From positions 1-31,765 of the forward strand of contig JAADGB010000078.1 of the NCBI GenBank assembly GCA_013152575.1: DNA of 31,765 nucleotides. The letters run 5' to 3'. The position numbers and the translations under genes are program-made. The DNA comes from Thermoproteota archaeon (lineage in GTDB: Archaea > Thermoproteota > Thermoprotei_A > Sulfolobales > Acidilobaceae). Within the stretch, counting starts at the first letter, position 1; every line of letters starts with the position of its first letter. The notes below the pieces were generated by a model. That model was not told the origin of the DNA and searched no databases. It saw only the letters and a list, made by a program, of their open reading frames with translations. Positions 14,972 to 22,478 of this stretch are shown here, in pieces.

Positions 14972-16195
14972 GTGGAGGCTTCCCGTATACTCTTAGGGGT
15001 GGTTGGAAAGACGAATGTTGGAAAGTCGACGTTCTTCGCCGCGGCGACAGAGGCAGTTGTAGAGATAGCGAATAGGCCGTTCGTCACGATAGAGGCTAAC
15101 GTGGGAGTATCATATGTTAGGAAGACTTGCGCCCACGTCTCCCTGGGTCTCCCGAAATGCGACGCTAGCAATAGTCTATGCATTCACGGGGAGAGGTTCA
15201 TCCCTGTCAGGATGATGGATGTCGCTGGCCTCGTCCCAGGAGCCCATAAGGGTAGGGGGCTTGGAAACAGGTTCCTAGACGATGTTAGGCAGGCAGACGT
15301 CATGCTCCTAGTAGTCGACGCGAGCGGCAGTACGGATCCAGAAGGGGTCCCTGTGAAGCCGGGATCCTATGACCCGGTAGATGAGGTTAGAGAGATACTG
15401 AATGAGATTGACGAATGGATGTATTCTATCGTTGCGAGGGACTGGAGCAAGTTCGCTAGAACAGTGGATACAAGTGGTACCTTAGATGTTCCCGGAGCCA
15501 TAGCACAGAGGCTATCGGGTCTAAGCATACGCAAGCCTCACGTGATAGAAGCGTTAGAGAAGACGGGATTAATGGATAAGAAGCTGTCTAGCTGGACAAG
15601 CGAGGAGCTCAGAACGTTCATGAAGACTCTCAGGAGGATAGCGAAGCCAGTCGTGATTGTGGCCAACAAGATCGATATCCCTATCGCAGAGGAGAACGTG
15701 GAAAGGCTACGCCAGGAGTATCCAGAGTACCCGGTGGTCCCAACTAGTGCTGCGGCCGAGCTTCTACTGAGGAAACTCTCCAAGGCGGGAGCAATCAAGT
15801 ACCTACCAGGAGACAATTCATACACTGTAGTCAATGAGAAGGCTATAGATGAGAAAACCAGGAGACTCCTAGCCATAGTTGACAGGGTTCTGGAGAAATG
15901 GGGATCCACTGGCGTACAAGCTGCAATCAATAAGGCGGTATTCGAAGTACTAGACCACATAGTCGTTTACCCAGTAGAGGATCCAAACAAGTACACGGAT
16001 AAGGAGGGCAGAGTGCTCCCCGACGCGCTACTCGTGCCGAGGGGGACAACCGTCAGAGAGCTTGCATACATGATACACACAGACTTGGGTAAAACATTCC
16101 TCTACGCCATAAACGCGAGAACAAAGCAGAGGATAGGAGAATCATATATTCTACAAGATAACGATGTTGTAAAGATTGTTGCAGCGGCGAAGTAA
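14972..16195 (+). CDS. Obg/YchF-type GTPase with C-terminal TGS domain
   Basis: A translation-associated P-loop NTPase of the archaeal Obg/YchF group. G1 is GVVGKTNVGKS (residues 9-19), G3 lies in DVAGLVPGAHKGRGLGNRFL, and G4 is NKID (232-235). The canonical G4 points to GTP specificity, unlike bacterial YchF, whose altered G4 prefers ATP. The C-terminal TGS domain is seen in LLVPRGTTVRELAYMIHTDLG and NDVVKIVAAAK. GTG 14972 is preferred because GGAGGG lies about ten bases upstream and the G1 strand follows directly; a longer reading to ATG 14909 would add 21 residues of unlikely composition and overlap the promoter. It is divergent to L15e and convergent with pop5. Confidence 0.9.
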   Translation: MEASRILLGVVGKTNVGKSTFFAAATEAVVEIANRPFVTIEANVGVSYVRKTCAHVSLGLPKCDASNSLCIHGERFIPVRMMDVAGLVPGAHKGRGLGNRFLDDVRQADVMLLVVDASGSTDPEGVPVKPGSYDPVDEVREILNEIDEWMYSIVARDWSKFARTVDTSGTLDVPGAIAQRLSGLSIRKPHVIEALEKTGLMDKKLSSWTSEELRTFMKTLRRIAKPVVIVANKIDIPIAEENVERLRQEYPEYPVVPTSAAAELLLRKLSKAGAIKYLPGDNSYTVVNEKAIDEKTRRLLAIVDRVLEKWGSTGVQAAINKAVFEVLDHIVVYPVEDPNKYTDKEGRVLPDALLVPRGTTVRELAYMIHTDLGKTFLYAINARTKQRIGESYILQDNDVVKIVAAAK

Positions 16196-16202
16196 TCGAG
16201 AG

Positions 16203-16688
16203 TTATTTCTTACGGGCTCCCGCCCTCTTTAGGGCCTTCTTTAGCGTACCACTTGTATAGAGAGGAATCAACCTTACCCTCTCATCTCCAATATTTCTAA
16301 CCATGCCGAGAATTGCTAGAGCCTGGTACTTGTACGTGTTCTTGACCCTGAGTACCCCGATCCTTCTCTCGGCGTCGTATATTACGAGGTGAATTCCGGA
16401 GTCGACAAGGCCGGTTTGCCCGAGCACTTCCCTTGCCTCTTCGATTATAGCCTTCGCTACTTCCTTCTCGCTGAGATTCTTTCCTGACTGGACTTCGAAG
16501 ACTATGTACCTCTTCCTAGGTTTCCTCGCGGCTTCCCTAATGCTCTCAATTATCTTCGAGTTAACCGATATTGCTGACAATAGGGAGGAAAATCTACGTT
16601 TAATCCTCATAATAATGTATAATGCGTATAGCGATGTCAGTAGCGCTGCGACCGCTATCATTAGTGCCGCTATACTAACTGTATCCAT
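16203..16688 (-). CDS. rnp2: RNase P protein component 2 (Pop5) with an N-terminal membrane helix
   Basis: Residues about 59-155 match archaeal Pop5, which binds Rpp30 and the RNase P RNA catalytic domain: KRYIVFEV, LSEKEVAKAIIEEA, LVIYDAERRIGVLRV, and the diagnostic end YTSGTLKKALKRA. Its place next to psmA is the usual one for pop5. Unusually, residues 4-27 form a hydrophobic helix (ALMIAVAALLTSLYALYII) followed by MRIKRRF, giving a membrane anchor and a roughly 30-residue linker. The long form is supported by a strong GAGGAGGG binding site (16697-16704) eight bases before ATG 16688. A shorter product starting at the methionine of MRIKRRF is possible but has no such site. Typical archaeal Pop5 is about 110-120 aa; this is 161. 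Confidence 0.85.
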   Translation of the reverse strand: MDTVSIAALMIAVAALLTSLYALYIIMRIKRRFSSLLSAISVNSKIIESIREAARKPRKRYIVFEVQSGKNLSEKEVAKAIIEEAREVLGQTGLVDSGIHLVIYDAERRIGVLRVKNTYKYQALAILGMVRNIGDERVRLIPLYTSGTLKKALKRAGARKK

Positions 16689-16760
16689 ATCCTACGCCCT
16701 CCTCAGTGGAGAGAAGCTTCGATCACCCCAATCACTGGTCGGTCTCTTCATCATCGGCCC

Positions 16761-16770
16761 GTTTTGAATA
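16761..16770 (-). promoter_or_regulatory. TATA-like element of pop5
   Basis: On the minus strand TATTCAAAAC, which would start transcription near 16738 and give a leader of about 50 bases ending in the GAGGAGGG binding site. Confidence 0.35.
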
Positions 16771-16786
16771 GCCGTCTCTAACTGTA

Positions 16787-16795
16787 TTATTTAAA
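16787..16795 (+). promoter_or_regulatory. TATA box of the proteasome-exosome operon
   Basis: TTATTTAAA places the start near 16820, about 25 bases before psmA ATG. This is the best TATA element in the 155-base divergent gap with pop5 and the likely main promoter for the cluster. Confidence 0.6.
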
Positions 16796-16843
16796 GCTCT
16801 GATCCCAACCAGGAGGTCTTGGAGAAAAGAGGGTGTAAGTACG

Positions 16844-17620
16844 ATGGCAATGCTACCTCAAACGGCCTATGATAGGGCTGCAATAATATTCTCGCCGGAA
16901 GGAGACCTCTACCAAGTAAGGTATGCGTTCGAAGCTGTAAGGAAGGGTTGGACAAGTGTCGGAATTAGGGGTAAAGACGCGGTTGTTTTAGCCGCGGAGA
17001 AGAGGAAGCTGACGAAGCTCCTCGACCTCGAGAGCATCGAGAAGATATACAAGGTTGATGAGCACATAGGCGTTGCCTTCGCAGGTATGGGAAGCGACGG
17101 CCGCATCCTGATAGACCAGGCTAGGCTGATAGCGGTTAGACACAGGCTCCTCTACGGGGACCCGCCCACTGTCGACTATGTAGCTAAGACGATCTCGGAC
17201 ATCAAACAACTCTACACCCAGCACGGCGGGGTTAGACCATTCGGAGTCTCCCTCATATTCGGAGGCGTGAACCCGGAGGGCAAGGTCCGCCTGATAAAGA
17301 CGGACCCCGGAGGACAATACTTCAACTATTACGCGGTAGCCATTGGAGCCGGCGAGTCCTTCGTAAGCTCATTCCTTGAAGAAAAGTATAGGCATGACAT
17401 GGAGTTCGATGAGATAGTAGACTTGGTGCTAGAGGCGATATTCAGGAGTAAGCTCGAGGCAGCTGGTGAGAAGGTTAACGCAGAGGAGCTATTCAACGAG
17501 TACCATACCCTCGTCGAGATCGGCTATGTAAAGGTTGACGAGAGGATATTCAAGAAGATGACGAGTGAGGAGTTGAGGGAGAGGATTGACGCGTTAAAGG
17601 ACAGGCTCCTCAAGAAGTAG
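16844..17620 (+). CDS. psmA: Proteasome subunit alpha
   Basis: Forms the outer rings of the 20S proteasome, gates entry and docks the PAN/Cdc48 ATPases. The 258-residue protein shows the alpha-type N-terminal helix region AYDRAAIIFSPEG, SVGIRGKDAVVLAAEKR, and TQHGGVRPFGVSLIF. It has no processed beta-type threonine. The gate motif is YDR (9-11). The family motif QVEYA reads QVRYA: R26 replaces the Glu that corresponds to E25 of the Thermoplasma protein, while the pocket lysine (K67, equivalent to K66) is kept. ATG 16844 is the start; ATG 16850 is an alternative. It heads the run SBDS, rrp4, rrp41, rrp42. Confidence 0.97.
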   Translation: MAMLPQTAYDRAAIIFSPEGDLYQVRYAFEAVRKGWTSVGIRGKDAVVLAAEKRKLTKLLDLESIEKIYKVDEHIGVAFAGMGSDGRILIDQARLIAVRHRLLYGDPPTVDYVAKTISDIKQLYTQHGGVRPFGVSLIFGGVNPEGKVRLIKTDPGGQYFNYYAVAIGAGESFVSSFLEEKYRHDMEFDEIVDLVLEAIFRSKLEAAGEKVNAEELFNEYHTLVEIGYVKVDERIFKKMTSEELRERIDALKDRLLKK

Positions 17621-17639
17621 TCCTCGCGATAGCCTCTAG

Positions 17640-17644
17640 TTTTT
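17640..17644 (+). terminator. Weak T-run after psmA
   Basis: TTTTT 20 bases after the psmA stop may cause partial termination before SBDS, which would explain different levels of proteasome and exosome transcripts. Evidence is composition only. Confidence 0.25.
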
Positions 17645-17683
17645 ACCTCTCTAATACCCACTGGATATTCTGGGGGAGCTATT

Positions 17684-18388
17684 ATGCCTGGAAAGAAGCC
17701 CGACTATGTTATCGCCTGGATAGAGTTGAGAGGGAAGAGGTTCGAGATACTGGTTAGGCCAGATCCAGCCTTCAAGTACAAGGAGGGTGAACAGGTCGAC
17801 ATAGACGATATTCTATGGACTGATACGATCTATAGGGATTCGAAGAAGGGGTTGAAGGCTAGCCCCTCGGAGGTTAAAAGTGCCTTCGGCACGGATGATC
17901 CCCGAAAAATTGCCGAGAGGATCTTGAAGGAGGGCCACATCCAGTTAACAGAGGAGCAGAGGAGGAAGCTGATAGAGGCGAAGAAGAGGCAGATAATAAT
18001 GTATATCGCTAGGAACGCGATTGACCCCAAGACGGGCAGACCCATACCTGAGACTAGGATTGAAACGGCCTTCGAGCAGTTAAGAATAGGTGTAGATCCG
18101 TTCAAAGACGCTGAGACTCAGGCGATTGAGGCTGTGCGTAAGATAGCGACCCTTATGCCGATTAAGCTTGCTAAGGCGCTTGTCCGAGTCGAAATCCCCC
18201 CTCAATTCGCGGGTAGGATGTATAGGGAGCTCACACGGCTAGGTAACCTACTTAAATCCGACTGGAGGCACGACGGAACCCTAGTCGCCGAGATAGAGAT
18301 ACCGGCAGGATCGCAGGTCGAGGTCGTATCAAGGATCCAGGGCCTCACTAAGGGCCAGGCAAGGGTAGATGTGAAGGTGGTGAAGTAG
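17684..18388 (+). CDS. SBDS ribosome maturation protein (SDO1 homologue)
   Basis: With EF-2-like GTPases, SBDS helps release the anti-association factor from new large subunits in eukaryotes; archaeal versions are expected to act similarly. The 234-residue protein has all three domains: the N-terminal FYSH domain (VIAWIELRGKRFEILVRPD to the EGHIQLTEEQRR helix), a central helical domain with RNAIDPKTGRPIPETRIE, and a ferredoxin-like C-terminal domain (RVEIPPQFAGRMY). ATG 17684 follows GGGGGAG. Its TAG shares one base with the rrp4 GTG, showing tight coupling to the exosome genes. Confidence 0.95.
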   Translation: MPGKKPDYVIAWIELRGKRFEILVRPDPAFKYKEGEQVDIDDILWTDTIYRDSKKGLKASPSEVKSAFGTDDPRKIAERILKEGHIQLTEEQRRKLIEAKKRQIIMYIARNAIDPKTGRPIPETRIETAFEQLRIGVDPFKDAETQAIEAVRKIATLMPIKLAKALVRVEIPPQFAGRMYRELTRLGNLLKSDWRHDGTLVAEIEIPAGSQVEVVSRIQGLTKGQARVDVKVVK

Positions 18389-19089
18389 TGTCGGAAGAGG
18401 CTAAGACGAGGAAGCTCGTGGTCCCGGGAGAACGACTCCCGGACGAGGTAGAGCTGAAGGAACCCTACGTTGTAGAAGTGGAAGGGGCGCGTGTAGCAAC
18501 TGTTATGGGAGTGCTAGATCTCCACGGCGAGAAGCCGAGCTTCATACCTCTACAGACGGTCTATGTTCCAAAGCCGGGCGATGTAGTCATAGGTATGATA
18601 CAGTCAATAGGTGTAATGAACTGGCAAGTGGATATCAACTCCCCCTACGTGGCTGTATTGAACGCCCAGGACTTCCTAGGCCGCCCCTACAATCCGTTGA
18701 CAGATGATCTATCACAGTATCTCAATATAGGAGACTATGTTAAGGCTAAGGTTGTTGCATTCGATAGGTCCAGGAGCCCCATACTTACAGTCCAGGATAA
18801 GGGTTTGGGTAAGATAACGGAGGGTAAGATTGTAGAGATCCAGGCGGCTAAGATCCCGAGGGTTATTGGGAAGAAGAGGAGTATGATTACAATGTTGCAA
18901 GAAGAGCTTGGATGCGATATCTTCGCGGCGGTGAATGGAAGGATACATATTAAGTGTGCAGACTCCGAGAGGGAGTCGATACTAGTGCTTGCTATTAAAA
19001 TGATCGAGCGTGAGGCTCATACAGTGGGGTTGACTGCCAGAGTGCAGGAGTACATTCAAGAGTTGAAGAAAGTAAAGGGTGTTGAGTGA
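18388..19089 (+). CDS. rrp4: Exosome RNA-binding cap protein Rrp4
   Basis: Forms the trimeric RNA-binding cap of the archaeal exosome on top of the Rrp41-Rrp42 ring. The 233-residue protein has the N-terminal anchoring domain (VVPGERLPDE), an S1 domain around GMIQSIGVMNWQVDI, and a KH domain with IPRVIGKKRSMITMLQEELG. The start is GTG 18388, overlapping the SBDS stop by one base. Confidence 0.96.
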   Translation: MSEEAKTRKLVVPGERLPDEVELKEPYVVEVEGARVATVMGVLDLHGEKPSFIPLQTVYVPKPGDVVIGMIQSIGVMNWQVDINSPYVAVLNAQDFLGRPYNPLTDDLSQYLNIGDYVKAKVVAFDRSRSPILTVQDKGLGKITEGKIVEIQAAKIPRVIGKKRSMITMLQEELGCDIFAAVNGRIHIKCADSERESILVLAIKMIEREAHTVGLTARVQEYIQELKKVKGVE

Positions 19090-19820
19090 TGGCAAAGGCA
19101 ACGGACGTGAAGCTGATAGACGAGTTCGGGAGGCGGCACGACGGCCGCCTGCCCGAGGAGATGCGTCCAGTCAGTATGAGGATAAATGTACTGGATAACG
19201 CCGACGGCTCTGCCCTCGTAGAGTTCGGTAGAACAAGGGTTCTCGCAGCAGTCTACGGGCCTAGGGAGCCCGTGCAGAGGTTCATGATTCTACCGGACAG
19301 GGCTTTGCTCCGAGTAAGGTATCATATGGCCCCCTTCTCAACGGCCGAGAGGAAGAGCCCGGCTCCTTCCAGGAGAGAGATAGAGTTATCAAAGGTTATC
19401 AGAGAAGCCTTCGAGGACATTATCCTGGTTAAATACTTCCCCAGGACCGCGATCGACATATTCATAGAAGTCCTACAGGCTGACGGCGGAACCAGGACAG
19501 CCGCCGTTACTGCAGCCTCTCTAGCCCTAGCAAACGCTGGTATACCTATGAAGGCCCTCGTCGCCGGCATAGCAGTGGGGAAGATAGAGGGAGTACTAGT
19601 ATTGGACGTCGACGAAGTAGAGGACGGGGTTGGAGAGGCTGATATGCCAGTGGCTGCTGCACCAGACATAGGGAAAATCACCCTATTCCAGCTGAACGGA
19701 GTACTCACAAGGGAAGAGGTGGAGAAGGGCCTCGACATGGCTCTCGAAGCGATAAAGAAGCTGGTCGAACTCGAGAAACAGACCCTTGTAGAGGAGTATG
19801 TGACTACGGAGGAGGTGTGA
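19089..19820 (+). CDS. rrp41: Exosome catalytic subunit Rrp41
   Basis: The RNase PH-type subunit that degrades RNA 3' to 5' using phosphate and adds A-rich tails in reverse. It has the RNase PH start (RHDGRLPEEMRPVSMRINVL), the phosphate-site AERKSPAPSRREIELSKVIREAFE (in two parts), and the catalytic aspartates in DGVGEAD at D179 and D185. ATG 19089 overlaps the rrp4 stop by one base (TGATG); GTG 19086 would add a single residue. It is followed immediately by its partner rrp42. Confidence 0.96.
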   Translation: MAKATDVKLIDEFGRRHDGRLPEEMRPVSMRINVLDNADGSALVEFGRTRVLAAVYGPREPVQRFMILPDRALLRVRYHMAPFSTAERKSPAPSRREIELSKVIREAFEDIILVKYFPRTAIDIFIEVLQADGGTRTAAVTAASLALANAGIPMKALVAGIAVGKIEGVLVLDVDEVEDGVGEADMPVAAAPDIGKITLFQLNGVLTREEVEKGLDMALEAIKKLVELEKQTLVEEYVTTEEV

Positions 19821-20674
19821 GGGAAGTGAGTCTAACGCCTTTCAGGGTACCCATAGTTCCAGAGTTGAGGAAGTCTACAATCCTATCTCTAATCTCAAAG
19901 GGCTTGAGGATCGAGGAGAGGGACCTATACACGCCTAGACTAATCAAGATCGAGACAGGCGTTGTAGAGAGGGCCGAGGGCTCGGCACAGGTACAGCTGG
20001 GCAAGACTCAGGTTCTAGTCGGTGTAAAGGTGGATGTAGGAACACCCTTCAAGGATACCCCTGATGAGGGTGTAATCGCTGTAAACGCAGAGTTCGTGCC
20101 CATAGCCTCTCCAATGTTCGAGCCAGGACCTCCCGACGAGAACGCTATCGAGCTGGCCAGAGTCATTGATAGAAGCCTGAGAGAGAGCAATGCAGTTGAT
20201 AGAAAGAGCCTAGTAATCATACCCGGTCAGAAAGTCTGGGTTGTACACGTCGACATATACGTGTTGAACTATGATGGAAACCTCTTCGACGCCAGCATGC
20301 TGGCAACCATGGCAGCATTGATCGACACGAGGCTCCCGGACTACGAGGAGCTTGAGACTGGCGAGATAAGGTTGAAGGAGGAGAAGAAGACCCCACTACA
20401 GATAAACAAGATCGTGACAACCGTGAATATAGCAAAGATAGGAGACTATCTAATAGTAGACCCCAACCTCGACGAGGAGACTGTGGCTGACACGAAGCTA
20501 ATCGTGGCATACGACCATGAAGGTAACGTTGTCGGGATACAGAAGTCCGGAGCCGGCTCTATGACGAGGGAGGAGATCCTGAAAGCGATTGACATAGGGA
20601 GCAAAGCGGCCCGTGTATACTTTAAATCCCTTGAGGAGGCATTGGGTGAACGGTTGCCGGTGAAAATAGGCTAA
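19817..20674 (+). CDS. rrp42: Exosome structural subunit Rrp42
   Basis: The non-catalytic RNase PH-like subunit that alternates with Rrp41 in the hexameric ring. The 285-residue protein has LISKGLRIEERDLYTPR, VGVKVDVGTPF, EFVPIASPMFEPGPPDENAIE and the end GSMTREEILKAIDIG. The aspartate pair of Rrp41 is not conserved in function here (it reads VDPNLDEE), as expected. GTG 19817 overlaps the rrp41 stop by four bases; GTG 19826 is also possible. Confidence 0.96.
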   Translation: MREVSLTPFRVPIVPELRKSTILSLISKGLRIEERDLYTPRLIKIETGVVERAEGSAQVQLGKTQVLVGVKVDVGTPFKDTPDEGVIAVNAEFVPIASPMFEPGPPDENAIELARVIDRSLRESNAVDRKSLVIIPGQKVWVVHVDIYVLNYDGNLFDASMLATMAALIDTRLPDYEELETGEIRLKEEKKTPLQINKIVTTVNIAKIGDYLIVDPNLDEETVADTKLIVAYDHEGNVVGIQKSGAGSMTREEILKAIDIGSKAARVYFKSLEEALGERLPVKIG

Positions 20675-20690
20675 CAGGGAGGTGCGTGGA

Positions 20691-20954
20691 ATGGCGAGGA
20701 GGACAAAGATCGTTGGACCAGCGGGATCGTTTGGGCCAAGGTATGGTGTGAGTGTTAGGAAGAGGGTAAGAGACATTCTAGTGAGGAAGAAAGCGCCACA
20801 CACATGCCCATTCTGTGGAAGAGTAGGAACAGTATACAGGATCTCAGTAGGTATCTGGGCCTGCAGAAAGTGTGGAAACGTATGGGCTGGAGCCGCCTAC
20901 ACGCCGAGATCAGGCTTAGCACCCTACTTCAAGAAGTACATCATAAAACAGTAG
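20691..20954 (+). CDS. rpl37ae: 50S ribosomal protein L37Ae (eL43)
   Basis: A small zinc-ribbon ribosomal protein of 87 residues. The start MARRTKIVGPAGSFGPRYG and the CPFC / CRKC pairs that bind zinc are typical. ATG 20691 is chosen because GGGAGGTG (20677-20684) is six bases before it; the GTG at 20682 lies in that site. In several archaea rpoP follows this gene, but here only ten bases separate it from the Brix gene. Confidence 0.95.
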   Translation: MARRTKIVGPAGSFGPRYGVSVRKRVRDILVRKKAPHTCPFCGRVGTVYRISVGIWACRKCGNVWAGAAYTPRSGLAPYFKKYIIKQ

Positions 20955-20964
20955 TGATGGAGGA

Positions 20965-21504
20965 ATGCCAAAATTTCTCATAACCTCCAGCCGCCGTCCT
21001 ACCCCACGTATTAGGTCTCTAGTAAAGGACCTCGCAGCAATTCTTCCAGGCGCTGAGAAGTTTACACGCGGACACTACTCCATGCGAGAACTAGCCTCCG
21101 AGGCGATGCTCAGAGGCGCAAACCGGGTGGTCGTTGTAGGCGGGAAGCGGGGCAATCCCAGCATAATTAGGGTCTACGAGGTAAAAGATGACGATCTAAA
21201 CAATATTGTTACTTTCATAGTGAGGGGAGTCGCCCTATCCAGGGAAGTTAGACGACCCCTCCCCTCCGAGAAGCCCGAGGGTATGGTAGTCGAAACAGAT
21301 GGCACACCTATAGCTGACGAGTTCGCCGACGCCTTCATTAAAGCCTTCGAGGCAAGAGTATTCGAGAAGCCTGGGAACAGGGACGTTTTGGCTGTCATAA
21401 ATGCTGAATCGGATGACAGGGTGCGGGTCGAGTTTATGTTCAGGGAGAAGCTGGTTGGCCCAAGGCTTAGGTTGGCGAAACCCCAGTCGATGATTAAGGG
21501 GTAG
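20965..21504 (+). CDS. Brix-domain ribosome biogenesis protein (Imp4/Rpf2-like)
   Basis: A single-domain archaeal Brix protein, 179 residues, expected to bind pre-rRNA during subunit assembly, as Imp4 and its relatives do in eukaryotes. It starts FLITSSRRPTPRIRSLVKDL and contains the central GGKRGNPSIIRVYEV and the C-terminal VGPRLRLAKPQSM typical of the group. It sits between L37Ae and the Pcc1-like gene, its usual place in the exosome cluster. ATG 20965 has a GGAGG only one base upstream, so translation probably relies on coupling to L37Ae. Confidence 0.88.
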   Translation: MPKFLITSSRRPTPRIRSLVKDLAAILPGAEKFTRGHYSMRELASEAMLRGANRVVVVGGKRGNPSIIRVYEVKDDDLNNIVTFIVRGVALSREVRRPLPSEKPEGMVVETDGTPIADEFADAFIKAFEARVFEKPGNRDVLAVINAESDDRVRVEFMFREKLVGPRLRLAKPQSMIKG

Positions 21505-21510
21505 GACCCC

Positions 21511-21744
21511 TTGAGGGGAGAGTATAAGCTCTGCCTGGGTAGTGACTCCATCCACGTCTACAATTCCCTCCAAGCCGAGGTTAAGTCGAAGGGACCCGAC
21601 AAGGGTAGGGTCGAGTTAAGATTAGAGGATGAATGCGTAGTGATTATTGTGGAGTCCGACTCTCCCTCGGGCCTGAGGGCCCTCACAAACTCGTTCCTCC
21701 TCCTAGCGCACTCAGCCTATAGCGCAATAAAGTATTCAGAGTAG
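21511..21744 (+). CDS. pcc1: KEOPS complex Pcc1-family subunit (copy 2)
   Basis: A 77-residue protein with Pcc1 features: a first strand and helix DSIHVYNSLQAEVK, a beta hairpin, and the closing helix SPSGLRALTNSFLLL, the family's conserved LRAxxNS pattern. Pcc1 forms the KEOPS dimer core that holds Kae1 for t6A synthesis on tRNA. Its position after the Brix gene is that of the Pcc1 group COG2892 in many archaea, so this is the better candidate for Pcc1 proper. The start is TTG 21511, six bases after the Brix stop. Compare the paralogue at 8231. Confidence 0.8.
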   Translation: MRGEYKLCLGSDSIHVYNSLQAEVKSKGPDKGRVELRLEDECVVIIVESDSPSGLRALTNSFLLLAHSAYSAIKYSE

Positions 21745-21764
21745 CGGATCCTACTGCATTGCGC

Positions 21765-21773
21765 TTTTAATAA
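21765..21773 (+). promoter_or_regulatory. TATA box of the prefoldin beta gene
   Basis: TTTTAATAA is centred about 26 bases before GTG 21794/21797, so transcription would begin at or next to the start codon, giving a leaderless mRNA. No ribosome binding site is visible. Confidence 0.5.
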
Positions 21774-21793
21774 GCTGTGAATCAGTCCGTCTA

Positions 21794-22189
21794 GTGGTGA
21801 CCAGGGAAGTGGGTGCGATCGAGAGAATACCACCTCAGGTCGAAGCGAAGTATAGGAAGTTCCTCCAGGCACGAGAACTCCTAGCCAGGGTTACGCAGGA
21901 GAAGGCATTGTTGGAGGCTTCCCTAGCGGATGTAGAGAAGCTCATAGAGGAGCTGAAGAATGTGGGTGACGATGCAGAGCTCTACAGGATGAAGGGCTTT
22001 GTCCTCATAAAGACTGAGAAAGACTCGCTGATGAAGGAGCTGGAGTCGAGGAAGGAGAACCTAGAGTTAAAGCTTCTAGCCCTAAAGAAACAGGAGGAAA
22101 GCCTGCAAAAGGAAGTAGAGAGGCTTGGTAAAGAGCTTACTCAGATGCTAGGAGGATCTGGTGGAGCACCTGTTGGAGGAGCTGGATGA
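21794..22189 (+). CDS. pfdB: Prefoldin subunit beta
   Basis: One of the two subunits of the jellyfish-shaped chaperone that hands unfolded proteins to the thermosome. The 131-residue protein is a long coiled coil interrupted by the beta hairpin around ELYRMKGFVLIKTEKDSL, the standard prefoldin-beta pattern. The first codons are GTG GTG ACC; either GTG may be used. The C-terminus is Gly-rich and its coding end overlaps the next gene by 29 bases. Confidence 0.95.
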   Translation: MVTREVGAIERIPPQVEAKYRKFLQARELLARVTQEKALLEASLADVEKLIEELKNVGDDAELYRMKGFVLIKTEKDSLMKELESRKENLELKLLALKKQEESLQKEVERLGKELTQMLGGSGGAPVGGAG

Positions 22190-22478
22190 GGCTATTATTG
22201 AGAGAGCCCTGGAGAGAGCTGAAGAAGCCGCTCGTAGGGTGATCGAGCAAGCCTTGGGGCTGAGAGCCCTCCACTACAACATCCAATTATCAACGATCTA
22301 CGATGAGGACGGCCTCGTCAGACTCGTAGTGGATGTTTCGATCACACGGCCCCGGGCGGATAAGGCTATACTGAACGAGGTGATTGAAGCTGCAATCGCA
22401 GTGGCGGAGAGGACATTCGAGTCGGAGATTAAGAAGGCTATGGGCAAAGAGTCTAGTAGACTCGATAAGAAGCATTGA
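22161..22478 (+). CDS. DUF3194 family protein
   Basis: A 105-residue protein of unknown function that commonly follows prefoldin beta in Crenarchaeota and Thermococcales. It has an N-terminal helix rich in Glu and Arg (EELDEAIIERALERAEEAAR), a beta hairpin (YNIQLSTIYDEDGLVRLVVDV), and a C-terminal helix. GTG 22161 overlaps prefoldin by 29 bases. Conservation of this gene pair suggests a role linked to folding or translation, but that is inference. Confidence 0.75.
   Translation: MEHLLEELDEAIIERALERAEEAARRVIEQALGLRALHYNIQLSTIYDEDGLVRLVVDVSITRPRADKAILNEVIEAAIAVAERTFESEIKKAMGKESSRLDKKH

Noticed and set aside
14863..15183. N-terminal extension of L15e to 15183 on the minus strand
   Set aside because: The frame is open, but it would overlap the GTPase P-loop region; ATG 14862 has a good binding site and matches the family start.
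20955..20964. rpoP expected after L37Ae
   Set aside because: Only ten bases separate L37Ae from the Brix gene and no small frame fits; rpoP must lie elsewhere.
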